A DNA stretch of 32,766 nucleotides. Source: JAVBLD01 sp031553705. Lineage in GTDB: Bacteria; Bacteroidota; Bacteroidia; Bacteroidales; Marinifilaceae. Each line of letters starts with the position of its first letter. The first letter of the stretch is position 1. A model generated the notes under the pieces. It was not told the origin of the DNA, made no database searches, and saw nothing but the letters and a program-made list of their open reading frames with translations. The stretch spans positions 1 through 32,766 of the forward strand of contig JAVBLD010000070.1 in assembly GCA_031553705.1 (NCBI GenBank). Direction: 5' to 3'. Below, in pieces: positions 8,566-17,365 of this stretch. The position numbers and the translations under genes are program-made.

Positions 8566-8887
8566 TGAATTTTAATGGATAAACGATATGTTTCAAATGA
8601 CATTTTAATTTTAAAAATCTTACTGTTTTTTTCTCTGTAATCAAGGATTCTTGACTAAATGTTTTATGGGCACTAAGGACATCCTAAAATGTCGGCCATT
8701 CGTTTGCCATAAATCCCGAAGTAAATATATGTCTGATAGTTCCGTCCGGCTGCCCTTTGGCAGTAAGATGAAGTGTTATCGGATAGTGAATCTTCGGGAT
8801 TAATTGTGGTGTAAACTTGCACTTTGAAATGATGATCTTCAGGTGCGGATACCGGGTAATAAATAAATCGGATCTTTCTAAAAATAG
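8543..8887 (-). pseudogene. Remnant of a second decayed gene upstream of the DUF3857 pseudogene
   Basis: One minus-strand frame is open from about 8887 to a TAG at 8675-8673 and reads as a plausible beta-rich protein, with PEDHHFKVQVYTTINPEDSL and YFGIYGKRMADIL. A second frame continues from 8674 (KTFSQESLITEKKTVRFLKL) to a TAA at 8545-8543, which overlaps the start of the DUF3857 pseudogene by about 23 bases. That overlap suggests the two were once translated as neighbours. The 5' end is missing: the frame runs into the terminator hairpin of the peptidase gene without a start codon. I do not recognise the family. A partner envelope protein of the DUF3857 gene is a guess from position only. 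Confidence 0.5.
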
Positions 8888-8923
8888 AAAGAGGTTATCT
8901 AAAAACAAATAGGTAACCTCTTT
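8888..8923 (-). terminator. Rho-independent terminator of the peptidase gene
   Basis: A perfect 10-bp stem (AAAGAGGTTA at 8888-8897 pairing with TAACCTCTTT at 8914-8923) encloses a 16-base loop. It begins 28 bases beyond the stop codon of the processing peptidase. On the minus strand the stem runs into CTATTTTT, a T-rich tail, and on the plus strand into TTAT, so it may work in both directions. Confidence 0.7.
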
Positions 8924-8951
8924 TTATATGGGAGAATAAAAGTTTCGCCGG

Positions 8952-10598
8952 TTATTGTAATAATTTATGGTATTCTTTTTTATTCGCGAATAGTTTAACC
9001 GCTTCTATTATTTCATCATCATGTTGCACATTATATTCTATTGTTCCTTCCATAAAATAGTAACGCTGAATAAACTGCATCGTCAGAAAAGAGGTAATTT
9101 CTTCCCGAAATACGTTCATATCGCGATCGATAGAGTGGGCAAAAATATTTTTTAGAACATCCAGTTTATCTTTAGCGTGCTCATAATATTTTTCATCTTT
9201 GGAGATCTGTATTAACTTATCCAATTCCTGTTGTGATTCGTTTTCATAACTGAATTTTTTAGTTTTCAGAAACTCCTTAAATTGGTTATATATATCATCC
9301 GTGATATTAAATTGTGCAATGGGGGGAGCAACGGGATGTTTCAATGCATATGAATTTACAAAATCAAATGTCAGATCTTGTAGAATCAGCTCTTCGGTAA
9401 TACGGGCATACTCTTTTGGCGCTATTTTTATATCGGGCGTAATACCTCCTCCATCGTATACCTTTCTTCCGGCTTTAGTGATGTATTCTGTTATTAACGA
9501 GTCCGGAACTTTACCTATACTTCCATCCGGATTACGGTGGGCATAATCTAAAGCTTGAATACATCTGCCGCTAGGGATATAGTATTTCGCTGTAGTTATT
9601 TTTACTTTCGTATTATAAGCCAGGTCACGTACTGTTTGTACCAATCCTTTACCAAAAGAACGTTCGCCTATCAGGACCGCCCGATCGAGATCCTGTAGCG
9701 ATCCGGATACAATTTCCGATGCAGAGGCAGATCCGCGGTCAATTAGAACGATTAGCGGCATATCGGGTACGATCGGATTTTTATCAGCGAGGTACTCTTT
9801 ATCCCATTGTTTAACTTTTCCTTTAGTACTGACAACTTTGGAACCTCGTGGAACGAAAAAGTTAACAATTTCTACGGCTTGATCAAGCAAGCCTCCCGAA
9901 TTTCCACGGAGATCAAGAATCATAGATTGTGCTCCTTTGTTTTTCAATGCAATGAGAGCAGCTCTAATATCGGTTGCCGACTTATCCGTGAAGTTAGTCA
10001 GAAAGATATAACCAGTACTATCATTTGCCATACCGTAATATGGGACGCTGGGAATCTGTATTTTTTCCCGGATGGTTTTTTTCTCAATTGGTTTTATTTC
10101 GTTTTCGCGTTGAATTTTTATTGTAATTTCCTTTCCCGGCAGGCCTCTTAACATTTCGCTGACTTCCGAGATATCCTTTCCCTTGGTGGTAGATCCGTCA
10201 ATGGAAAGAATAATATCACCAGGCAATAAACCGGCTTTTGCTGCAGGAGAATCTTTATATGGTTCGCGAATAATTATATGATCGTCTTTTTTACCAATAA
10301 TCGATCCGATCCCGGCATATTCTCCTGTGGTCATAAACTTTACATCTTCCATTTCTGATTCAGGATAATAAACGGTATAGGGATCCAATGATTTCAACAT
10401 GGCATTAATCCCAGTATTAACAAACTCTTCCGGACGGATATCATCTACGTAAAACATATTGATTTCCCGGAAAAGCGTAGCATAAATATTTAATTGTTTG
10501 CTAATTTCAAAATTCCTTTCGTCATTTTTTAACGCAGAGATTCCAAGAATAACGGAAATTACCAGAGAGGTTATAAGTAAAAATTTTTTTGTCGTCAT
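8952..10598 (-). CDS. C-terminal processing peptidase (S41 family, PDZ)
   Basis: This is a periplasmic or membrane-anchored serine protease of the Prc/CtpA type, which trims or degrades envelope proteins from their C termini. Residues 5-20 form an N-terminal hydrophobic anchor or signal. A helical region follows, then a PDZ domain at about 85-165 with the substrate loop GLLPGDIILSIDG. The S41 core has LDLRGNSGG at 228-236. The catalytic Ser lies in GSASASE (289-295), most likely Ser292, and the catalytic Lys is Lys317 in GERSFGKG. A C-terminal extension of about 200 residues, common in Bacteroidetes members, completes 548 residues. The gene seems to be transcribed alone: 326 bases separate it from yidD, and a terminator follows it. 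Confidence 0.93.
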   Translation of the reverse strand: MTTKKFLLITSLVISVILGISALKNDERNFEISKQLNIYATLFREINMFYVDDIRPEEFVNTGINAMLKSLDPYTVYYPESEMEDVKFMTTGEYAGIGSIIGKKDDHIIIREPYKDSPAAKAGLLPGDIILSIDGSTTKGKDISEVSEMLRGLPGKEITIKIQRENEIKPIEKKTIREKIQIPSVPYYGMANDSTGYIFLTNFTDKSATDIRAALIALKNKGAQSMILDLRGNSGGLLDQAVEIVNFFVPRGSKVVSTKGKVKQWDKEYLADKNPIVPDMPLIVLIDRGSASASEIVSGSLQDLDRAVLIGERSFGKGLVQTVRDLAYNTKVKITTAKYYIPSGRCIQALDYAHRNPDGSIGKVPDSLITEYITKAGRKVYDGGGITPDIKIAPKEYARITEELILQDLTFDFVNSYALKHPVAPPIAQFNITDDIYNQFKEFLKTKKFSYENESQQELDKLIQISKDEKYYEHAKDKLDVLKNIFAHSIDRDMNVFREEITSFLTMQFIQRYYFMEGTIEYNVQHDDEIIEAVKLFANKKEYHKLLQ

Positions 10599-10924
10599 AT
10601 TTTATAAATTAGAGATGTTGAGTTGTGAATACTAAATTCCGATATTAGGAATTTTTCAATCTTCGTTTTATAGCTTTGTGAAATTTATAATTCCGACTAA
10701 CGAAAGTACGATATTTAGTTGGAAGTTGGAAATTATACAGGATTTTAGTATTTTATGTTTAAAATTTTAACAGTATTTTTAGCTTTTAAGGCAATATATT
10801 TAAAATGAGATGAAAACTGTCGGATTCAGAATTATTTAGGCTTGATTTGTCTTTGACGATAAGTTTAATCTAGTGATTCAAAATATGGTGGATCTTTTTA
10901 GATTTCATATTTGTCGTCATCTTT
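10599..10924. other. 326-base gap between yidD and the peptidase gene
   Basis: The gap is AT-rich and holds no open frame of note. It should contain the 3' end of the yidD transcript and the promoter of the peptidase gene, both on the minus strand. A weak -7-like element TACTTTCG (minus strand, near 10705) differs from TAnnTTTG by one base. No convincing terminator hairpin was found. Confidence 0.5.
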
Positions 10925-11230
10925 TCATGGAACAGGATCATATCCGCTTTTCCCCCAGGGATGGCAACGGCTGATTCGTTTAATGGCTAGCCATAAGCCT
11001 TTTAAAGGTCCATATTTTCGGATGGCTTCCAATGCATATTGGGAGCATGTAGGAGAGTAACGACAGGCAGGGGAAGTGAAAGGAGAAATACAATACTGAT
11101 AGAGCTTGATCAGGAGGATAAAAAAGTAAATAAGTATTTTTTTCAATAGTCTGACAATACCTGAAAAAATATTTTCGGAATTACGTTTGTTTCGAACAAT
11201 CGAGTTGGGTTGATATTTTTTGTATGGCAT
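10925..11230 (-). CDS. yidD: Membrane protein insertion efficiency factor YidD
   Basis: YidD is a small membrane-associated protein that assists YidC-dependent insertion of inner-membrane proteins. The core is unmistakable: IKLYQYCISPFTSPACRYSP, then TCSQYALEAIRKYGPLKG, then a basic segment with RCHPWGKSGYDPVP at the end. The conserved Cys residues of CRYSPTCS and RCHPW are present. The 101 residues exceed the usual 70-85 because the only ATG (11230) lies 50 bases inside rnpA and adds about 28 basic residues before the hydrophobic segment. A TTG just before KKILIYFF is an alternative start that would remove most of the overlap. Pairing with rnpA matches the common bacterial arrangement. Confidence 0.9.
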   Translation of the reverse strand: MPYKKYQPNSIVRNKRNSENIFSGIVRLLKKILIYFFILLIKLYQYCISPFTSPACRYSPTCSQYALEAIRKYGPLKGLWLAIKRISRCHPWGKSGYDPVP

Positions 11231-11621
11231 GCTGAATAGCTGTTACGATTTTAGTATATGAAGGCTTCTGGTGGTCAAGATATATAAAAAGCAGATCAAC
11301 AGTTGTTCCCGAAGCGATATGTTTATATAAATCAGCTTTATTCAATCGATAAGCTTCTCGTGTTAACCGTTTGATATGATTCCGCTGTACGGCGCGCTTT
11401 ATTTTTTTTTTGCTGACGCTGATTGCAATCCGAGCAGGAACGTCTCCTTGTTGGGAAGATTCTTTCAATATGATTCGGAAAGGATACTTCACAAAGCTCT
11501 GTCCCGTGATAATCAATTCCTGGAAAAGTATTCTGTTACACAGTCGTTCCGATTTAGACAATCCAAAAGTGGCTTTTCCCGATCTTTTTTCCGGAGTGCC
11601 AGCTATTCCCGGAGGAATCAT
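11181..11621 (-). CDS. rnpA: Ribonuclease P protein component
   Basis: RnpA is the protein cofactor of RNase P, which removes 5' leaders from tRNA precursors. The conserved RNR signature is present at about residues 73-92 (KIKRAVQRNHIKRLTREAYR). It is preceded by the AISVSKK strand and by the N-terminal FGLSKSERLC that starts the fold. The 146-residue length is near the upper end for the family. ATG 11621 overlaps the hemD stop in ATGA, a four-base overlap that implies translational coupling. The 3' end overlaps yidD by 50 bases. The gene is highly basic, as expected for an RNA-binding protein. Confidence 0.93.
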   Translation of the reverse strand: MIPPGIAGTPEKRSGKATFGLSKSERLCNRILFQELIITGQSFVKYPFRIILKESSQQGDVPARIAISVSKKKIKRAVQRNHIKRLTREAYRLNKADLYKHIASGTTVDLLFIYLDHQKPSYTKIVTAIQHAIQKISTQLDCSKQT

Positions 11622-12379
11622 TTTATTTTGTTTTCTTTATTATATTTCTTAATAAACTCTTCAATTGCCATAGTCATTGAAGGAGATTGTGTGGTAGGGG
11701 CTTCAATATCAAGCCGTAATCCAGCTTCTTTGACTGCTTCTGCCGTTGCCGGACCGAACGCTGCAATGATCGTTGTATCTTGAACGAAATCAGGGAAATT
11801 CTGAAATAACGATTTGATACCGGATGGTGTATAAAAGGCAATGATATCATATTCTTTCAAGTCTTTAATATCACTTAAATCACTGGCAACTGTCCGGTAA
11901 AGAATTGCTTTAGTGTATTTCAAACGAAGTTGATCCATTAATCCAGGAATATTCTCTTTATGAATATCGGATAATGGGACCAAAAACTTTTCATTTTTAT
12001 GCTTCAGCAGAATTTTTGTCATATCGTCCACTTTCTTATCTCCATAGAAAATTTTCCGTTTTCGATAAACAATATATTTTTGCAAATAAAATGCTGTGGA
12101 TTCTGATATACAAAAGTATTTCATCGTATCGGGAACAGTTATCCGCAATTCTCCGCAGATTCTAAAAAAGTGATCAATGGCAGTCCTACTGGTAAAGATA
12201 ATTCCCGTATGATCAAGAATATTTATACGTTCCTGACGGAATTCTTTTACCGTCACCTCTTCTACTTTTATAAAGGGCCTAAATTCCAACTTTAAACCAT
12301 ATTTCTCTGCTAAATCAAAATAGGGAGATTTTTCTGTTGCTGGCTTAGGCTGCGATACAAGTATCTTCTTTATTTTCAA
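11618..12379 (-). CDS. hemD: Uroporphyrinogen-III synthase
   Basis: HemD cyclises hydroxymethylbilane to uroporphyrinogen III in haem and sirohaem synthesis. The family is poorly conserved, but the Bacteroidetes form is recognisable from the start region KIKKILVSQPKPATEKSPYF and from IIFTSRTAIDHFF. DIIAFYTPSGIKSLF and IIAAFGPATAEAVKEAGL follow in the second lobe. I chose TTG 12379 (before KIKKIL), giving 253 residues and a 26-base gap after the DUF4271 gene. A longer reading from TTG 12457 would overlap the neighbour and add 26 residues that do not look like the family. There is no ATG near the start, so initiation is uncertain. Its position after the DUF4271 gene and before rnpA is typical for Bacteroidales, as I recall. 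Confidence 0.85.
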   Translation of the reverse strand: MKIKKILVSQPKPATEKSPYFDLAEKYGLKLEFRPFIKVEEVTVKEFRQERINILDHTGIIFTSRTAIDHFFRICGELRITVPDTMKYFCISESTAFYLQKYIVYRKRKIFYGDKKVDDMTKILLKHKNEKFLVPLSDIHKENIPGLMDQLRLKYTKAILYRTVASDLSDIKDLKEYDIIAFYTPSGIKSLFQNFPDFVQDTTIIAAFGPATAEAVKEAGLRLDIEAPTTQSPSMTMAIEEFIKKYNKENKIK

Positions 12380-12405
12380 GGCCGTAAATTTTAATAAATT
12401 TAAGA

Positions 12406-13185
12406 TTATGCCAAAAGCTTGTATAATACAAGCAAAGGCATTACTTCGAAGGCACAAAGGTACAAAATCATATATAAAATTGAAACTCTGTAGGCAAATA
12501 ATATTTCAATCCATCGGATGAATTTTATGATATAGAGTAAAATCAGACTTATAACTGTTATTTTTAATAGTGAGGCTATCACAAATGTTTTAACGAAAAA
12601 GAGAGCGATAACAAAAGGTGCGATGATTAGTCCTCCCATTATATGGTAAGTCCACAAATGGATGACAACTTCAGCCGCTGTATTTCGGGCATTGAATGTC
12701 CAGCCTAAAAGTTTGACGATAACAATAAGTGTAAAGTGATATAACAGCAGTACTCCAAAAATATATAGTATATAACTGATGTTAGATGTATTTTGGGTGA
12801 AGATTACAATTCCATTGGCAATTACTGAAAAAGAAAGAAATAATAATAAAATATAGCTGCTTAGATTAGATGCAATTCCCTCATTTAAAATATTCTCCGC
12901 TTTTTTTCTTTTCCATAAAATGTTCAATAGGGAGGAGAACAAGTCTTTTTCTCGCATCCGGACAAAAGTAAGGACCATCAGAAATAAGACAGTGAAAATC
13001 AAATTTCCAAGCGAACTATGAGAGCGGTGAATCTCTGTTTGAGGCAAAAAGTAAGCTTCAGGGGTACTGATCCGGATGGTGTTTGTTTCCAAAGGTTGTA
13101 ATAGAGTTGTACTGTCATGGTACATAGATTCTCCATTAAAGGAGAGGGAATCGGGGAAAGAATATGCCATATCTGTATTTTCCAT
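12406..13185 (-). CDS. DUF4271 family membrane protein
   Basis: A 259-residue integral membrane protein of unknown function. The first 55 or so residues are polar, followed by about six hydrophobic segments from LGNLIFTVLFLMVLTFV onward. It ends with the family-like LYLCAFEVMPLLVLYKLL. DUF4271 proteins are found in Bacteroidetes and I recall them immediately upstream of hemD, as here. ATG 13185 is the start; the TTG codon one position upstream is less likely. The gap from polA is 135 bases, so it may have its own promoter or be read through from polA. A link to haem metabolism is suggested only by location. Confidence 0.85.
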   Translation of the reverse strand: MENTDMAYSFPDSLSFNGESMYHDSTTLLQPLETNTIRISTPEAYFLPQTEIHRSHSSLGNLIFTVLFLMVLTFVRMREKDLFSSLLNILWKRKKAENILNEGIASNLSSYILLLFLSFSVIANGIVIFTQNTSNISYILYIFGVLLLYHFTLIVIVKLLGWTFNARNTAAEVVIHLWTYHIMGGLIIAPFVIALFFVKTFVIASLLKITVISLILLYIIKFIRWIEILFAYRVSILYMILYLCAFEVMPLLVLYKLLA

Positions 13186-13320
13186 CAAATCTGTATATCA
13201 CCTATAAATACCACTTGTATGACTAAAAAGCTTGCAATAATAAAGAAAAAAAGCTAATTATATGTTTCGCCGCCGAATTTTTATACGTTCCTGAGAACCG
13301 TTTATATTAAATCTTCTCTT

Positions 13321-16008
13321 CTAGTGTGCTTCATACCAATTTTTCCCGAAGCCACAACTTACCGTTAATGGTACACTAATTTCGACGACATGTTCCATAC
13401 AATTTACCACTAAATTTGTAAGGGATTCTTTTTCCTGTATATGACACTTAAAATTCAATTCGTCATGTACCTGGAGGATCATTCTCGATTTCAATTCCTC
13501 TTCTCTGATTCGCCGGTCAATATTAATCATGGCCATTTTAATAATATCGGCGGCGGATCCCTGAAGTGGGGCATTGATTGCATTTCGTTCGGCCATGCCA
13601 CGGACTACGGCATTCCTGGAGTTAATATCACGAAGATAGCGACGCCGTCCCATTATCGTTTCTACATATCCCTGTTTTCTAGCCTTTTCGATCGAGGATT
13701 CCATATATCTTTTGACTCCGGGATATAGTTCAAAATAGCCGTCAATAAGTTCTTTACCCTCTTTGCGACTAATGTGTAGGCGTTCTGCCAATCCCCATGC
13801 GGAGATACCATAAATGATCCCGAAGTTGGCTGTTTTTGCCCGCCTTCTCATTTCGGGAGTAACCTCTTCAAGCGCTACATGATAGATTTTAGAAGCCGTT
13901 GCGGTATGAATGTCGATATTCCGGCTGAAAGCTCCGATAAGTTGTGCGTCCTGACTTAAATGCGCCATCAGCCGTAATTCTACCTGAGAATAGTCGGCAG
14001 AATAAAAAATATAGTCCTTATCGCCTGTGATAAAAGCTTTCCGGATTTTCCGGCCTTCTTCCGTTCTTATCGGAATATTTTGTAGATTCGGGTTCAGGCT
14101 GCTTAGCCGTCCGGTAGCGGCTTCTGCCTGGTTAAAGTGGGTATGTATTTTTCCGGATGTCGGGTCTATATATGTTGGGAGCGCTTCCGCGTAAGTACTG
14201 AGCAATTTAGTTAATCCACGGTATTCTAGTATCTTCGGGATAATCCGGTGTTCTTCTTCGAGTTTTATCAATACTTGTTCCGAGGTGCTGAACTGACCTG
14301 ATTTTGTCTTTTTATTTCCTTTATCCACCTTCAATTCTCTAAAAAGGACATCTCCTAGCTGTTTCGGAGAACCGATATTAAATTCCCGGCCGGCCAGGTC
14401 GTATATTTCGTTTTCGATGATATGAATTTTTTCTTTTAATTCGTTTGATATGTTTTTAAGTTCCTGTACATCAATACTTATTCCTTCATATTCCATTGTA
14501 GCCAACACATATACCAGAGGCATTTCAATGGTACAGAATAAGTTTAATAATCCGGTTTGAACTAAATCAGCCTGAAGTTTTTCTTTTAAATGGAAGCAAA
14601 TGCAAGCAATTTCTGTAAGATTTTCTTCATCAGTCTCTTCTCCTTCAAAAGTTAATGTGAGCTGTATATCCTCCTTTTTAACTCCGGCAAACCTATAATT
14701 CAGGTATTCCAAGGCGATACGCGACAGGTCGTGCGACAAATCGGGTTTTAAAACATAATGAGCAATAGTAATGTCAAATAGTATGTTTTGAACGTTTATG
14801 CCGGCTCTCTTTAGCCAGATAATATCGTTTTTTGTGTTGACTGAAATCAACGTTTTCTTCGGATTTTCAAAGATTGGCCTGAATACAGACAATACTTTTT
14901 GGGCTTCTGCCGTATCATTAGGTATGTGGATGAAATTCACCTGTTCTTTATCCGATACAAAACATATTTTATCTGGAAATGAGTTATATATATCAATTGA
15001 TTTAAATATAGAGTATAAGATAAATTCGTGCGTTGTCTTTAATTCTTCTGCCAAGGCGGTAAAGTCATGAGTCCGGTCGATGCTGTTTATACTGTTGTTG
15101 ACAAGTGGTTCGCTGCTTATCTCTTGTTGTTCCGTATCCAAAACTCTTTTGATTAATGAAAAAAGTTCCAGTTCATCAAAAATAGATTTCAGAGTATCGG
15201 TTTCAATCGGTTTCTTAACTAAGTCGTCAGGAGTTAGAGAGATAGGAACCTCCGTACAGATTGTTACGAGTGTCCGTGACAAGTGAACTGTGGGTTGACA
15301 CTGCAGTAGATTTTCTTTTTGCTTTCCTTTCAGATCGTCAATGTGTTCATATATTCCGTCAATGTTGCCGTATTTATAAATAAGTGCCGAGGCGCTTTTA
15401 GGCCCAATACCCGAGCATCCCGGGATATTATCCGCCTGGTCTCCCATCAATCCGAGGATGTCAACGACTTGATCTACATGCTCAATCCCGAAGTTATCCA
15501 GTACTTCGGGAATACCCCAGACTTCCGATTTATTGCCGGAACGTCCGGGTTTATACATAAAAATCTTTTCACTGACTAATTGTGCATAATCTTTATCGGG
15601 TGTAATCATATATACGGTGAACTCCTGGCTTTCCGCTTTTTTCGCAAGCGTTCCGATCAGATCATCCGCTTCATAACCGGGAGCATCGATACATAGTATC
15701 CCTAAACCTTTGATAGTCTTTTTAATATATGGGATCGATTTTTTAAGATCTTCCGGCATCGGAGGCCTGTGGGCTTTATAAGGTTTATATAATTCATGGC
15801 GGAATGTCGGGCCTTCGGGGTCGAATACGACAGCAATATGTGTAGGCTTTTCCTGTTCGAGTAACTCCAGCAGGAAATTGCAGAATCCGAATGTTGCCGA
15901 GGTGTTAATCCCGGTTGTGGTTATCCGCGGATTATTGATAAAAGCATAATAGGAGCGATATATTAGAGCATAGGCATCTAAAAGATATAAAATATTTGTG
16001 TTTGTCAT
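13321..16008 (-). CDS. polA: DNA polymerase I, proofreading site apparently lost
   Basis: Pol I fills gaps in excision repair and removes RNA primers from Okazaki fragments. The 895 residues divide into a 5'-3' exonuclease (1 to about 290; LLDAYALIYRSYYAF, EADDLIGTLAKKAE), a 3'-5' exonuclease-like fold (about 310-490) and the polymerase domain. Polymerase motif A is DYSQVELRLMAHLS at 672, motif B is RRRAKTANFGIIYG with Phe in the ddNTP-discriminating position, and motif C is LQVHDE with Asp849-Glu850. In the 3'-5' region the usual DTET of exo I is replaced by sequence around ILYSIFKSIDI (about 327-337), and the YxxxD of exo III by TEIACIC. Proofreading is therefore predicted inactive, as in Taq-type enzymes. 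Replication and repair polymerase functions look intact. Confidence 0.96.
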   Translation of the reverse strand: MTNTNILYLLDAYALIYRSYYAFINNPRITTTGINTSATFGFCNFLLELLEQEKPTHIAVVFDPEGPTFRHELYKPYKAHRPPMPEDLKKSIPYIKKTIKGLGILCIDAPGYEADDLIGTLAKKAESQEFTVYMITPDKDYAQLVSEKIFMYKPGRSGNKSEVWGIPEVLDNFGIEHVDQVVDILGLMGDQADNIPGCSGIGPKSASALIYKYGNIDGIYEHIDDLKGKQKENLLQCQPTVHLSRTLVTICTEVPISLTPDDLVKKPIETDTLKSIFDELELFSLIKRVLDTEQQEISSEPLVNNSINSIDRTHDFTALAEELKTTHEFILYSIFKSIDIYNSFPDKICFVSDKEQVNFIHIPNDTAEAQKVLSVFRPIFENPKKTLISVNTKNDIIWLKRAGINVQNILFDITIAHYVLKPDLSHDLSRIALEYLNYRFAGVKKEDIQLTLTFEGEETDEENLTEIACICFHLKEKLQADLVQTGLLNLFCTIEMPLVYVLATMEYEGISIDVQELKNISNELKEKIHIIENEIYDLAGREFNIGSPKQLGDVLFRELKVDKGNKKTKSGQFSTSEQVLIKLEEEHRIIPKILEYRGLTKLLSTYAEALPTYIDPTSGKIHTHFNQAEAATGRLSSLNPNLQNIPIRTEEGRKIRKAFITGDKDYIFYSADYSQVELRLMAHLSQDAQLIGAFSRNIDIHTATASKIYHVALEEVTPEMRRRAKTANFGIIYGISAWGLAERLHISRKEGKELIDGYFELYPGVKRYMESSIEKARKQGYVETIMGRRRYLRDINSRNAVVRGMAERNAINAPLQGSAADIIKMAMINIDRRIREEELKSRMILQVHDELNFKCHIQEKESLTNLVVNCMEHVVEISVPLTVSCGFGKNWYEAH

Positions 16009-16031
16009 CGGATATTTTTTTATTTGTATGA

Positions 16032-16059
16032 CAAAGGTAAAAAATAAAGATAAACCAAA
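16032..16059 (-). promoter_or_regulatory. Possible polA promoter (Bacteroidetes type)
   Basis: On the minus strand TACCTTTG (16039-16032) matches the Bacteroidetes -7 consensus TAnnTTTG, 23 bases upstream of the polA ATG. A TTTG at 16059-16056 could be the -33 element. The spacer of 16 bases is shorter than the usual 19-21, so the upstream element is doubtful. Confidence 0.4.
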
Positions 16060-16270
16060 GGTATGAAAAAATAAATAGTTGTATATAGATAACCAAGCGT
16101 GAAGTAATGGTATAGCGCTGTTATTTTTTCGTAAAAGGATAATTATTTCAGCTGTATCGACTGTTTATACGAATAAAAAGGCGAATTTAGGGAACTATTT
16201 ACCCTGTGTGAAAAAGATAGTAAGATAATGATTCAGAAGCAAAGAAGAGAAGGTCGTTCATAAAGACAAG

Positions 16271-17365
16271 ATGATGGGACTAAATATATTGGATATAAAT
16301 GAATGGGATGTGTTTCCAAATCAGGAAAAACCTGTTATTATTTCTGGTCCGTGTAGCGCTGAGAGTGAGGAGCAGGTGTTTGAGACTGCAAAAGCGTTGA
16401 AAAGTATTGGAGTAGATTTATTTCGGGCTGGAATCTGGAAGCCTCGAACAAAACCGAATTGTTTTGAAGGTGTCGGAGCAATCGGATTGAATTGGATGCG
16501 TCGAGTCCAACAAGAGTTGGAGATGAAAACGTTAACCGAAGTGGCCAATGCCAAACATGTTTATGAGGCGCTGGAGGCAGGAATAGATATACTCTGGATC
16601 GGAGCGAGGACAACGGCAAATCCTTTTGCCGTTCAGGAGATTGCTGATGCTTTGAAAGGCACTGATATTCCGGTACTGATTAAAAATCCTATCAATCCAG
16701 ATGTCGAATTGTGGATCGGAGCCCTGGAACGGTTGAATATGGTGGGTTTAAGGAGAATTGGAGCTATTCACAGAGGGTTTTCAATGTATGGGAAGTCGAA
16801 ATATAGAAATATGCCGCAATGGCAGTTGCCGATAGAAGTCAAACGGCGTTTCCCTGAAATGTTGATCATTTGCGATCCCAGTCATATTTCAGGGAAGAGA
16901 GAGTATTTGCAAGAAATATCTCAACAGGCAATGGATCTTGGTTTTGACGGATTAATGGTCGAATCGCATATCTGTCCTGGTATGGCTTTAAGTGATGCTG
17001 ACCAACAGATTACTCCATCAGAACTATTTGATCTGCTTTCCAGTCTGATTATCCGTAATGGCGATTCTGAAGATTCTGGCTACAGAGAGAGCATAGAAGA
17101 GCTTCGAACCAGGATAGATATGCTTGATAGAGAGTTGATAGATATTTTGTCTTCCCGGATGAAGATTGCCGAAGAGATCGGAAGATATAAAAAGCAAAAT
17201 AATATTACCATTCTACAACCTGCGCGTTGGGATCAGATTCTTGAACAAATGTTTATAAAAGGGACGAAAAAAGGGCTTGATGAAGAGTTCATTGAAAAAA
17301 TATTCAAAGCGATCCATCAAGCCTCTATAGATAAGCAGACTCAGGTAATGAATGATCAGGATTAA
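16271..17365 (+). CDS. Bifunctional DAHP synthase / chorismate mutase
   Basis: The protein joins the first enzyme of the shikimate pathway (phosphoenolpyruvate plus erythrose 4-phosphate to DAHP) to the enzyme that commits chorismate to prephenate. Residues 1 to about 265 are a KDSA/type I-beta-like DAHP synthase barrel: ISGPCSAES at 24-32, FRAGIWKPRTKP at 51-62, then IGARTTANPF, LIKNPINPD, IHRGF and CDPSHISG. Residues about 272-355 are an AroQ-type chorismate mutase, with LRTRIDMLDRELIDILSSRM and then EEIGRYKKQN. Fusion in this order is common in Bacteroidetes, and the mutase part is thought to confer prephenate feedback. Two adjacent ATGs (16271, 16274) are equivalent starts. It diverges from polA across a 262-base gap and its stop overlaps that of the convergent neighbour. 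Confidence 0.95.
   Translation: MMGLNILDINEWDVFPNQEKPVIISGPCSAESEEQVFETAKALKSIGVDLFRAGIWKPRTKPNCFEGVGAIGLNWMRRVQQELEMKTLTEVANAKHVYEALEAGIDILWIGARTTANPFAVQEIADALKGTDIPVLIKNPINPDVELWIGALERLNMVGLRRIGAIHRGFSMYGKSKYRNMPQWQLPIEVKRRFPEMLIICDPSHISGKREYLQEISQQAMDLGFDGLMVESHICPGMALSDADQQITPSELFDLLSSLIIRNGDSEDSGYRESIEELRTRIDMLDRELIDILSSRMKIAEEIGRYKKQNNITILQPARWDQILEQMFIKGTKKGLDEEFIEKIFKAIHQASIDKQTQVMNDQD

Noticed and set aside
8684..8908. Minus-strand open frame of 74 codons starting in the terminator loop
   Set aside because: Its ATG lies in the hairpin loop, and a different minus-strand frame over the same bases reads better as a protein remnant (PEDHHFKVQVYTT).
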